This document shows, one piece after another, positions 8,187 to 15,646 of a DNA stretch of 64,000 bases. The translations under genes and the position numbers were made by a program. The stretch comes from Bacteroidales bacterium (GTDB lineage: Bacteria > Bacteroidota > Bacteroidia > Bacteroidales > GCA-2748055). The notes under the pieces were generated by a model. It was not told the DNA's origin. It saw only the letters and a list, made by a program, of their open reading frames with translations, and searched no databases. Location of the stretch: NCBI GenBank assembly GCA_029210725.1, contig JARGFM010000007.1:62001-126000 (forward strand), given 5' to 3'. Each line of letters starts with the position of its first letter. Position 1 is the stretch's first letter.

Positions 8187-10073
8187 GTGAATTTGACCGG
8201 TACCATCTTCCTGATGCCAGGATATAGTATTCCTGTTAAGGGAGAGATCCTGAATCAAAAGGGAGCCGTGGTAGCCACCTTCGACACGGGCTATAAAGGG
8301 ATGGGATCGATCCTCTTTGAACCGGTCCCGGGAGAATCCTACCAGATCAGGATACCTGGCTATCCCACTTTTCACCAGGACATTAAGGGAATCCGGGAAG
8401 AGGGGGTCAAGCTGGAGTTTTGTGAAACTTCGGAGGAGGAGCTGTTATTCCGCGTTGCCAGTAATTCCCGTTCAAACCTTGGAAAAAATTATCTTTTTGC
8501 CATTTTGCACCGTGGATCGGTGATTTTTCAAAAAAACTTTACTTTAAAGGAAGATGAATTTCCGGTCCGAGTTTCTCCTCTGGCCCTCCCGGCCGGTATT
8601 AACCGTTTTGTGTTGCTGGATGAGGCTCTGATTCCGGTATCGGAGCGCTTATATTTTTCAAACAAGCTGAATATCCATGAGATACAGATTGAGCCTGACC
8701 GGGAGACTTACAGCACCCGGAGTCCGGTCACCCTCCGCCTGAGCGCCATAGAGGACCCGGGAAGTGTGTCCTGGTCCAGTCTTTCCCTGAGTGTCGTAGC
8801 TTCAAATGCTGTAGATGATCAGAAAACGAATATGGATATCCGCTCCTGGCTGCTGATTAACTCGGAGCTGAAAGGTCACCTGGAATCACCTTCGGAGTTC
8901 TTTGAGGACGATCAGAAGCGAACTTCAGAGGAGAAACTGGAGCTACTGATGTTAACCCAGGGATGGAGCTCTTACCTTTGGAACTCCATACCACAGGAGG
9001 AGCTGCCCTTGGATATGGAAAAAACAGCCGGTATCACGTTGACCGGAAGCGTCCGGAAAGCCTTCAGCAAGAATCCGGTGGTGGACGGACTGGTATTTTG
9101 CCACCTCTTCAACAGCCAGGGATATTACAGCGAACAGACCTCCACGGATGAACAGGGAAGATTCTCCTTTCAGGGGCTCAATTTTCCTGATACGACCCGA
9201 CTGTTTCTCCAGGGATATAACAGCAGGGGGAAGCTTTATACCGAGGTCTTCCTGGATCCGGTGAAGCAAAAGGAGGCAGCTGTTCATGATTCCTTTCTCC
9301 CCGTATCCAGGCAACCAGGTGATTTCCCGGTCAGGCTCTACCAGCAAAAGTATTATAACGAACAAGCGCTGCGTGAATACGCCTTTAAGACAGGCTCCAT
9401 CCTGCTGGAAGAGGTCACTGTGAAAAACAGATTCACTCCCGTCAGTGACGGTCATTTCCGGCTATATGGAAAACCCAGGGACTCTTTTCTGATCACCGAA
9501 AAGGATTACCAGTATCATCATGTTTTTGACTTTCTTCAAGCCCATGTTGGCGGCATCGTAAACCCTACCATAAGCTTCACAGGGGCATCTTCAGGTTATC
9601 TCCTGTTATTGGATGGATTTCCTGCTGAACTAGATATGATTCAGTCCATCCCCATGAGTGATATAGATGTGATTGAATACGTCAACCACTTTAATGTTAC
9701 CGCAACAGCTATGTATGGTAGCAGGGGCGCCAATGGCATCATCTCGGTATTTACAAAGAAAGGGGGTATCCATCTGGGAATGAAAACCTATGTCCAGGGC
9801 ACCCTGGCCCGTCATATTATGGGATTCTCCTCCTATCGCGAATTCTATTCCCCGGTTTACACTCCCAGGAACAAAGATTCGGAACAACCCGACCGCCGGA
9901 TCACTCTTTACTGGGACCCTGAAATTGAAATCACAGATGGAGAATTAACGGTCTCCTTCTTTACTTCTGATGATGAATCCGGCTATAGTATTATCATAGA
10001 GGGGATAAGCAGTACCGGGCAAATTTGCCTGGGAAGAGCCAGGTTCCGGGTAAGCAGTCTCTCTTCATTATAA
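8187..10073 (+). CDS. MG2/TonB-plug-domain protein, 5'-truncated
   Basis: An open frame of 628 codons from a GTG. The middle contains beta-sandwich segments of the macroglobulin (MG2)-like type seen in large Bacteroidota surface proteins (IHEIQIEPDRETYSTRSPVT), then a carboxypeptidase-regulatory-like segment (ITLTGSVRKAFSKNPVVDGL) and a TonB-receptor plug-like end (DVIEYVNHFNVTATAMYGSR followed by GANGIISVFTKKGG). Full members normally start with a signal peptide and further MG domains, which are absent. Residues from the GTG to about 8226 are simply the antisense of the opposite gene; recognisable sequence begins at about GYSIPVKGEI. A fragment or pseudogene is likely. It ends 5 bp from the tail of the next gene, which is on the minus strand. 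Confidence 0.6.
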   Translation: MNLTGTIFLMPGYSIPVKGEILNQKGAVVATFDTGYKGMGSILFEPVPGESYQIRIPGYPTFHQDIKGIREEGVKLEFCETSEEELLFRVASNSRSNLGKNYLFAILHRGSVIFQKNFTLKEDEFPVRVSPLALPAGINRFVLLDEALIPVSERLYFSNKLNIHEIQIEPDRETYSTRSPVTLRLSAIEDPGSVSWSSLSLSVVASNAVDDQKTNMDIRSWLLINSELKGHLESPSEFFEDDQKRTSEEKLELLMLTQGWSSYLWNSIPQEELPLDMEKTAGITLTGSVRKAFSKNPVVDGLVFCHLFNSQGYYSEQTSTDEQGRFSFQGLNFPDTTRLFLQGYNSRGKLYTEVFLDPVKQKEAAVHDSFLPVSRQPGDFPVRLYQQKYYNEQALREYAFKTGSILLEEVTVKNRFTPVSDGHFRLYGKPRDSFLITEKDYQYHHVFDFLQAHVGGIVNPTISFTGASSGYLLLLDGFPAELDMIQSIPMSDIDVIEYVNHFNVTATAMYGSRGANGIISVFTKKGGIHLGMKTYVQGTLARHIMGFSSYREFYSPVYTPRNKDSEQPDRRITLYWDPEIEITDGELTVSFFTSDDESGYSIIIEGISSTGQICLGRARFRVSSLSSL

Positions 10074-10078
10074 GGACC

Positions 10079-10540
10079 TTATTCAAACACCAGTTCTGCG
10101 GAAGCACTGATCCAGTCCGGACTTCTTTTATCCCGGATCCGGACCATACAGCTCACCGGGTTTGCTATTTGTGATCCTGTAAGTATGAAATTGGAAGCCA
10201 CCTGAGTATGCACATCCTCCATGCTCAGAGGGGAATCTCCCAGCAGATCGGCCTCATCCAGGATCACATTCCCATCTGCATCTTTTACCACCATGCTCAA
10301 ACCCAGGAGAAGCTGCCCGGCATCCGCAGAAAAACCTTCCAGCCCTTCAAAGAGAAGATAGATATTCTCATTAAAAGCTGCCTTGCCATCCGTAATGGTA
10401 TGCTCCCGTTGCTGAGAAAAAAGATAGATCTCCCTGGCGGTGACCTTCCCTCCGTTTACCTGGATCCGTTCATCCCTGATTATGGAGAAATCAAGCGTCG
10501 CTCTGAAGGTTCCATCCCCCTTTTTATCTTTAATGTTCAC
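10079..10540 (-). CDS. Beta-rich repeat protein, 5'-truncated, unknown function
   Basis: A frame of 153 codons starting at a GTG. It ends with VRIRDKRSPDWISASAELVF, and its first residues, VNIKDKKGDGTFRATLDFSI, look like the same closing strand pair. The frame thus seems to hold the last strands of one repeat domain plus one complete repeat, so at least one domain and a signal peptide are missing. Upstream the frame reads NQTLF and then hits TAA. No catalytic motif is visible and I do not recognise the family. It is tail-to-tail with the plug protein, and its 5' end abuts a lipoprotein gene that has a broken start. Confidence 0.5.
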   Translation of the reverse strand: MNIKDKKGDGTFRATLDFSIIRDERIQVNGGKVTAREIYLFSQQREHTITDGKAAFNENIYLLFEGLEGFSADAGQLLLGLSMVVKDADGNVILDEADLLGDSPLSMEDVHTQVASNFILTGSQIANPVSCMVRIRDKRSPDWISASAELVFE

Positions 10541-10966
10541 AAAAAGGGTCTGATTTTACCTCTGCTATTAGGAAGCTGTGTCCCGGAAAAAGCCTCTCCC
10601 ATGGAGGGCGCCTGGAAACTGGCTTATGAATATGAAGTGAGCGGAGACCAGACCACTCTTTTGTTCCCGGGCGAATCCAGAGGCAGTGAAATTAAGATGT
10701 GGACAGGAGACAGATGGGCCCTGGTGGGTGTGTTTATAGAGGACTCCACGCTTACAGATAACTTTGGCGGAGGAAAGTTCACCCTGGATGGCACCGACTA
10801 CCGGGAGATTGTGGAATATCACAGCGCCCCGGAATACCTGGGCCAGACCGTAAAACTATTTCTGGAAATCCGGAACGACACCCTGACTCAGATCTGGCCG
10901 GTGGATGAACAGGGAGTACCCGTTCAAAGTCACTATTACATGGAGAAATGGGTAAGATTTGATTAG
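10533..10966 (+). CDS. Lipocalin-like lipoprotein with disrupted start
   Basis: About 140 residues are convincing: a lipobox LPLLLGSC, then SPMEGAWKLAYEYE, FGGGKFTL, LFLEIRNDTLTQIWPVDEQG and MEKWVRFD. This pattern belongs to small lipocalin-like lipoproteins of Bacteroidota with no known function. The long frame running upstream to about 10208 is antisense to another gene. An ATG at 10533 lies one base out of frame: adding one A to the A5 run at 10541 would give MFTKKGLILPLLLGSC, a perfect lipoprotein signal. Either a base is missing from the sequence or the gene is frameshifted at its start. The whole 5' area is part of a suspicious junction. Confidence 0.55.
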
Positions 10967-10983
10967 CTGGCCCCTATCATCCA

Positions 10984-11015
10984 AAAGGGGCTGTACCTTA
11001 TGATACAACCCCTTT
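10984..11015. terminator. Hairpin between convergent lipoprotein genes
   Basis: A 12-bp imperfect stem (aaaggggctgta / tacaaccccttt, one mismatch) with an 8-nt loop lies midway between the tails of two converging genes. A-rich and T-rich flanks fit a bidirectional intrinsic terminator. Confidence 0.55.
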
Positions 11016-11053
11016 GATAAAGATCCGTAAGTTTACGCTTGCTATTCCCCGGT

Positions 11054-11914
11054 TTACTCTTCAGGCTCTTCCAGCCTGGTAAGGGTAAAGTCCTGAACGG
11101 TGAGGTTTCCGGCTGTAATTTCCAGACCTTCTACACGGACCGTATCAAAACCCTCAAAAGTAGCCGATAAGGTATATAATCCAGCTGGCAGTCCGGGTAT
11201 GGCATAATAGCCCTCCTCATCGCTATAGGCAGTGGTAATCACTTCTTCCTGCTCAATCCAGACCGAAGCATTATGAATAGCTGTGTCTGAATTTATTACC
11301 ACTCCTGCAACCGTTCCTGCTGTAGTATTATTTACTGCCCTGATCACCGGTTTGAAATTAAAGCCTTTAATTCCTGCAGGCGACTGGGTGTTTCCTTTGA
11401 GTATAAAGGAACTGTCTACATTAAAATCCAGTAACACGTCCGTGCTTAATCCTCCCGCCACCTGCAAGGCAGGTTCCATGAAGATCTTAATCCCCGTCTG
11501 CGCGCCACTGGGTACCTTAAGGCTGTATTCCTGCCCCCCTGTGACTACGATGCCAGCCTGGTCGACGTAAAGCCGGATCAGATCATAATTACCCGGCTCA
11601 ATTTCTATTTCAAGCAGATCGGCAGTAACCCCATTTCTCAACTCAAGAAGATTGAAGCTGGCCGTATCATTTTCAAACAGGGTAATAAAGGGATATTCCA
11701 GTTCTGTTCCTTCACTCAGCTTTCTGATTTCCACCTTTACGATATCCACCGTTGCGGCCTCCACCATATCAATGGGGAATGGCGCGTCGGTTAATTTAAT
11801 GACCAGCTTACCGTTCTGATCACTAATACCGTCATTCTCCATATCCTGACATCCCGCAAAAAAGAGTATTCCCAGAATAGCAATAATTCCCGGTAAAAGC
11901 TTTCGTTTTTTCAT
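11054..11914 (-). CDS. DUF4382 lipoprotein with carboxypeptidase-regulatory-like C-terminal domain
   Basis: About 286 residues from the ATG at 11914. The N-terminus MKKRKLLPGIIAILGILFFAGC is a lipoprotein signal. Residues from about 35 to 190 fit DUF4382 (GKLVIKLTDAPFPIDMVEAA, then VDIVKVEIRKL and LRNGVTADLLEIEIEPGNYD). The C-terminal 70 residues form a CarboxypepD_reg-like Ig fold (TVAGVVINSDTAIHNASVWI, GLPAGLYTLSATFEGF). Such proteins sit at the cell surface or periplasm and are presumed to bind ligands or act as structural parts; no enzyme motif is seen. Its upstream region contains two direct GGTAACG repeats that may be regulatory. Confidence 0.8.
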   Translation of the reverse strand: MKKRKLLPGIIAILGILFFAGCQDMENDGISDQNGKLVIKLTDAPFPIDMVEAATVDIVKVEIRKLSEGTELEYPFITLFENDTASFNLLELRNGVTADLLEIEIEPGNYDLIRLYVDQAGIVVTGGQEYSLKVPSGAQTGIKIFMEPALQVAGGLSTDVLLDFNVDSSFILKGNTQSPAGIKGFNFKPVIRAVNNTTAGTVAGVVINSDTAIHNASVWIEQEEVITTAYSDEEGYYAIPGLPAGLYTLSATFEGFDTVRVEGLEITAGNLTVQDFTLTRLEEPEE

Positions 11915-11949
11915 ATCTATCATTTTTAGGTTAATAAGAGCTTTAATAA

Positions 11950-11975
11950 CGTTACCGCACGAGAGAACCGTTACC
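11950..11975 (-). promoter_or_regulatory. Direct repeat upstream of the DUF4382 gene
   Basis: Two copies of GGTAACG (read on the minus strand) lie 19 bp apart, about 36 and 55 bp upstream of the start codon. The spacing is close to two helical turns, which would suit an operator or a promoter element. No regulator can be named. Confidence 0.3.
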
Positions 11976-12102
11976 CTACCATAAAACTGTCTTTTTTTTC
12001 ACTTAGAACAGAAAACACCTCTCTCCATCCGAACTTTCCGGGATACAAAGATATCCTGTCGTTTCTATTGGTCTTTTGGCCTGCGGGTCTTAACTTGCAG
12101 AC

Positions 12103-12915
12103 ATGAAGCCTGTTCCCATCCCCGGTAAAATCAGTCTCCTTCTGAATGACCGTGAATCCGGATCGATTGCCCTGCTCAAGCGCTTAATTGCCGCACTGGA
12201 GGAAGAAATGCATGGTCCGGATCTGAATGCGGAGGCTTTTGGCAATCTGCTGCTTCATATACGAGAAAAACTAAATCACTTTGCTGCCATTGATAATTTT
12301 CTGGCATCGCTGATTTTGCATGCCGGGCAGAAGGATGCCTTTCCCGGGGAAACCCTCAGGTATATCAAGGATTACCGCCTGTACTGGCAGGATAGTGCCG
12401 GGAAGATCGCAGAAAATTTTCTGAGACAATGCAACCCGGTCGGCCTCACCCTACTCACCCACAGTCACAGTGAAACAGTTATCTCTCTGCTAAAAAAACT
12501 GCATGTAAGGCAGATTCCGTTCCGGGTCCTTCAAACCCTTTCCTCTCCCGGGGAAGAAGGAAAAATATCGCATGAAAGAATGCTCCGGATGAAGCTCCGC
12601 GCCGATTTAATTGATGAGGCAAACATCACAGAGGCTGTCGGTCAAAGCGATCTTGTCCTGATGGCTTGTGATGCCCTCCTGTACAACGAATTCCTGAACA
12701 AGACCGGAACCCGCGCCATCCTCGAGCAGGCCAGGATACTCCGGAAACGCTCTTTTTTGGTCACAGAATCCAGAAAAAAAATCACCCGCCCGGACTGGCA
12801 ACAAGAATGGACTGAGCAAGCCTTATTTGAGTGGGTACCCCTTAATCTGATAGACGGGATTGTTACTGAAACGGGTTTCTCTGCTTACTCTGCTGGGGGT
12901 ATGAGAACCGGATAG
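12103..12915 (+). CDS. eIF-2B alpha/ribose-1,5-bisphosphate isomerase-like protein
   Basis: A cytoplasmic protein of 270 residues. An N-terminal helical bundle is followed from about residue 100 by a Rossmann-like domain with LTHSHSETVISLLKKL, DLVLMACDALLYNEFLNKTG and the closing VPLNLIDGIVTETG, the pattern of the IF-2B-like fold shared by eIF2B subunits, methylthioribose-1-phosphate isomerase and ribose-1,5-bisphosphate isomerase. The isomerase catalytic Cys and Asp cannot be assigned with certainty, so I give only the fold. It appears monocistronic, is followed by an intrinsic terminator, and has no nearby nucleotide-salvage gene to indicate a substrate. Confidence 0.7.
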   Translation: MKPVPIPGKISLLLNDRESGSIALLKRLIAALEEEMHGPDLNAEAFGNLLLHIREKLNHFAAIDNFLASLILHAGQKDAFPGETLRYIKDYRLYWQDSAGKIAENFLRQCNPVGLTLLTHSHSETVISLLKKLHVRQIPFRVLQTLSSPGEEGKISHERMLRMKLRADLIDEANITEAVGQSDLVLMACDALLYNEFLNKTGTRAILEQARILRKRSFLVTESRKKITRPDWQQEWTEQALFEWVPLNLIDGIVTETGFSAYSAGGMRTG

Positions 12916-12935
12916 TCTGTTTTCAATAAATCCGG

Positions 12936-12976
12936 ATGTAACAAACTGATTGCTTTTCTCAGATTTGTTACATTTT
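12936..12976 (+). terminator. Intrinsic terminator after the eIF-2B-like gene
   Basis: A stem atgtaacaaa / tttgttacat continues inward as ctga / tcag with a single bulged A, and is followed by TTTT. It starts about 20 bp after the stop codon at 12915. Confidence 0.65.
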
Positions 12977-13213
12977 CGTTTTAATCCAAAGTTTTTGATT
13001 CCGCTATAACAAATTGAATAACAACATTATAAAAGTAAATAAACAAATATGCAATTTTGACCTGTGTGTCAGATACTTGTTAAGATGTTGCAACTTTGTT
13101 ATATGCCAAAAATCCGAAAAGAGGATATGCTCTTTTGTCAGATTTGATGGAACTCGTAGTCCATAAAGGCAGACTCCTTACAAGAATAAATTCCTGACGG
13201 ACCCTCATAAAGC
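12977..13213. other. AT-rich stretch without a recognised gene
   Basis: This part of the 340-bp gap between the eIF-2B-like gene and tRNA-Val has no credible open frame. It contains a 7-bp hairpin (aaaagag / ctctttt, 13117-13136). I recognise no riboswitch or conserved ncRNA here. Confidence 0.4.
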
Positions 13214-13250
13214 ACAAAGCCCGTCCACTTGCATGGACAGGCTTTGTTTT
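13214..13250. terminator. Strong hairpin next to tRNA-Val
   Basis: An 8-bp outer stem (acaaagcc / ggctttgt) is extended by gtcca / tggac after one mismatch, with a 6-nt loop and TTTT on the plus-strand side. It lies just 3' of the minus-strand tRNA and probably ends its transcript, or acts in both directions. Confidence 0.55.
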
Positions 13251-13256
13251 GTGGAG

Positions 13257-13331
13257 TGGGGACTGCTGGATTCGAACCAGCGACCCCCTGCTTGTAAGGC
13301 AGGTGCTCTGAACCAGCTGAGCTAAGCCCCC
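13257..13331 (-). tRNA. tRNA-Val (anticodon TAC)
   Basis: Read on the minus strand, a full cloverleaf is present: the acceptor stem GGGGGCT pairs with AGTCCCC (one G-T pair), the D arm is GCTC...GAGC, the anticodon stem CCTGC/GCAGG holds the loop CTTACAA with anticodon TAC, and the T arm has GGTTCGAATCC. CCA is not encoded. It reads the Val codon GTA. Confidence 0.93.
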
Positions 13332-13427
13332 TTTAGCGGCTGCAAATATAGATGATCTCGTTGAATTCCCAAAAAAATGAATTGCTTTTTTTGTATATTA
13401 CAGCTGTTTAAGCCAAAACCTGTTGCT

Positions 13428-15143
13428 ATGTCCGAACTTTGCCTGACTCACAGAGGGATACGAGTGTTCCTCCTCTCCGTTTTTGTACTGCTGACTGCTG
13501 CTTCCTGTCAAAATCACGGCCCTGAGAGGGGCGATGGACCTGAAGTTCTGGTGGAGATCGACTCCAGCTACCAGGCCATGAATCCCATGGACCTGCATTT
13601 CGATTCCCTGGAACAGGTGATGATTGATTCCGGGATGGCAGAACTGATCGATGCCTACCGGGCCATCAGGGCCTATGACCTTCCCAACACCACCCCGCCG
13701 GCCATCCAGTTTAATCCCCTGCCCTACGGCTTTCAGATTCCCCGGCCAACACCAAAGCTGACCTGGGACATTCCTGAAGGAGTGACCCGGCCCACCTGGG
13801 AAGCCGACCTGGCTTTCATGTCCATCCCCGAGCTGGCTTCTTTGCTGCGTTCCGGTGAAATATCATGCCTGGCCCTTACCGAGTTTTTCCTGAACCGGCT
13901 GAGGAAATTCGACCCGCAACTGCACTGTGTGCTTACACTTACAGAGGAATACGCCATTGAACAGGCAAAAAAGATGGATGCTGAACTGGCGGCAGGAAAA
14001 GACCGGGGGATCCTTCACGGCATCCCTTATGGTGCCAAGGACCTGTTTTCTTTCCCGGGATATCCCACCACCTGGGGAGCCGGGGCCTACAAGGAGCAAG
14101 TGCTGGATGAAACGGCAGGGATCATTCAGAAACTGGAAGAAGCCGGAGCTATCCTGGTGGCAAAAACCACCCTGGGAGCCCTGGCCATGGGGGATGTCTG
14201 GTTTGCCGACACCACCCGCAATCCCTGGAATCTGGAAGAGGGCTCCAGTGGTTCCTCTGCAGGTTCGGCTTCTGCAACGGCAGCCGGACTGCTGCCCTTT
14301 GCCATAGGAACGGAAACCTGGGGCTCCATTGTCTCACCTTCCACGCGCTGCGGCACCACCGGATTAAGGCCTACCTACGGCAGGGTGACCCGTTCCGGGG
14401 CCATGGCCCTGAGCTGGAGTATGGATAAGGTGGGGCCTGTCTGCCGGAGAGCTACCGACTGTGCCATTGTGTTTGATGCCATCCGGGGATTGGACCCGGC
14501 CGATAAGACCCTGCTGGATGCCGGGTTTACCTACCCGGGAAAGGTGGATCTCTCTGCTCTCAGGATCGGCTACTTCGAACGAGCTTTTGAGGAGGAATAC
14601 GGGGTTTCCCGGTTTGATAAACAGACCCTCCGGGTGCTGAAAAAACTGGGGGCCGAGCTGATCCCGGTGGAACTGGAAAACGAGGAACTCCCCTATTATG
14701 CCCTGTCCATCATCCTGGAAGCCGAAGCTGCAGCCGCATTTGATGAGCTTACCCGATCCAACCGGGATACCCTGCTGGTGAGGCAGCACCGCTATGCCTG
14801 GCCCAATTTGTTCCGGACTGCCAGGTATATTCCTGCGGTTGAATACATACAGGCCAACCGGATCAGGCACGATCTGATCGAAGACTACCACAGGCGCCTG
14901 AAGGAGTTCGATGTGATAGTCACACCCTCCTTTCAGGGAGGGAACCAGCTGCTGGCCACCAACCTTACCGGTCACCCGGTGGTGGTCCTGCCCAATGGAT
15001 TTAAAGATTCAGGTTCCCCCACCAGTATCTCCTTCCTGGGAAATCTGTTTGATGAGGGAACCATCCTTGCTGTGGCAGCTGCCTACCAGGAGGCCACCGG
15101 CTTCCATCTGAAACGGCCCGGGACCTTCAACAGGGCAGATTAG
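13428..15143 (+). CDS. Amidase-signature lipoprotein
   Basis: About 571 residues from the ATG at 13428, which gives a signal peptide ending VLLTAASC, a lipobox. The amidase-signature Ser-cisSer-Lys triad is visible: Lys in GIPYGAKDLFSFPG, the Gly/Ser-rich EGSSGSSAGSASATAAG with the cis-Ser, and the nucleophile Ser in IGTETWGSIVSPS. The family hydrolyses amides such as aryl amides, amidated peptides or Glu/Asp amides. Because it is exported and not next to gatB or gatC, it is not the tRNA amidotransferase GatA. The substrate is unknown. Its 3' end overlaps the tail of the opposing DoxX gene by 4 bp. Confidence 0.88.
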   Translation: MSELCLTHRGIRVFLLSVFVLLTAASCQNHGPERGDGPEVLVEIDSSYQAMNPMDLHFDSLEQVMIDSGMAELIDAYRAIRAYDLPNTTPPAIQFNPLPYGFQIPRPTPKLTWDIPEGVTRPTWEADLAFMSIPELASLLRSGEISCLALTEFFLNRLRKFDPQLHCVLTLTEEYAIEQAKKMDAELAAGKDRGILHGIPYGAKDLFSFPGYPTTWGAGAYKEQVLDETAGIIQKLEEAGAILVAKTTLGALAMGDVWFADTTRNPWNLEEGSSGSSAGSASATAAGLLPFAIGTETWGSIVSPSTRCGTTGLRPTYGRVTRSGAMALSWSMDKVGPVCRRATDCAIVFDAIRGLDPADKTLLDAGFTYPGKVDLSALRIGYFERAFEEEYGVSRFDKQTLRVLKKLGAELIPVELENEELPYYALSIILEAEAAAAFDELTRSNRDTLLVRQHRYAWPNLFRTARYIPAVEYIQANRIRHDLIEDYHRRLKEFDVIVTPSFQGGNQLLATNLTGHPVVVLPNGFKDSGSPTSISFLGNLFDEGTILAVAAAYQEATGFHLKRPGTFNRAD

Positions 15144-15628
15144 CCTTCAGTGACCATCTCTGGCTTAGCTTCTTGCTGTACAGGATGCTTCTGAGCCTGC
15201 TGTTTCCGTTCCAGAAGGAAATCCAGGCTGAACTTCCCTGATCCGTAAGCCACCAGGGCCAATAACATCAGGAAATAATACAAGGGGATCTCAAAGCCGT
15301 TATCGCCGGCAGCAAAGCCGTTGGAGATATGGGTGGTAAAAACCGCCACTACCATCACAAACATCAGGGGCAGTGCAATGATCCTGGTCCCAAGTCCCAG
15401 GGTCAGCAACACGATTCCCAGTACTTCGGTGGCCATGGCAAGAAAGGCACTGACCATAGGGAAAGGGTAGCTCATGCTTTCAAACCATTGGGCTACTCCT
15501 GAAAGGTTCTTTACTTTCATCATGGCCGGACTGAAAAAGCCGATGACCAGGATCAGGCGGAATAAAAGCAGCTGTAAATCGCGCAGCTTCTCCGCTCTTT
15601 CTACAAATTTTCTGTACAAAGTTCTCAT
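15140..15628 (-). CDS. DoxX-family membrane protein of the bufferin operon (HvfX-like)
   Basis: A protein of 162 residues with four hydrophobic helices (around LLLFRLILVIGFF, FLAMATEVLGIVLLTL, IIALPLMFVMVVAVF and YYFLMLLALVAYG) and a short charged cytoplasmic tail. It fits the DoxX family. DoxX proteins next to DUF692/DUF2063 genes (called HvfX or TQO-like) are standing members of copper-binding RiPP operons; their exact role is unclear and may be electron transfer or membrane anchoring. It is the last gene of the minus-strand operon, 18 bp after the DUF2063 gene. Confidence 0.85.
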   Translation of the reverse strand: MRTLYRKFVERAEKLRDLQLLLFRLILVIGFFSPAMMKVKNLSGVAQWFESMSYPFPMVSAFLAMATEVLGIVLLTLGLGTRIIALPLMFVMVVAVFTTHISNGFAAGDNGFEIPLYYFLMLLALVAYGSGKFSLDFLLERKQQAQKHPVQQEAKPEMVTEG

Positions 15629-15646
15629 TTTATGTATGTTAATTGA

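Noticed and set aside
7995-8375. Minus-strand open frame of 126 codons spanning the 8.23 kb junction
   Set aside because: It is out of frame with the V/XII-like gene and antisense to the plug protein, and shows no family resemblance of its own.
10208-10532. Upstream part of the long plus-strand frame ending at 10966
   Set aside because: It is antisense to the repeat-domain gene 10079-10540, and its residues are unlike a signal peptide or any domain; only the part from about 10533 is convincing.
13288-13296. A third TGTAAGG ECF-type element
   Set aside because: It lies inside tRNA-Val (anticodon region) and no CGTC follows at the right distance.
13428-15143. GatA subunit of the tRNA amidotransferase
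   Set aside because: The protein has a lipoprotein signal peptide and there is no gatB or gatC nearby.
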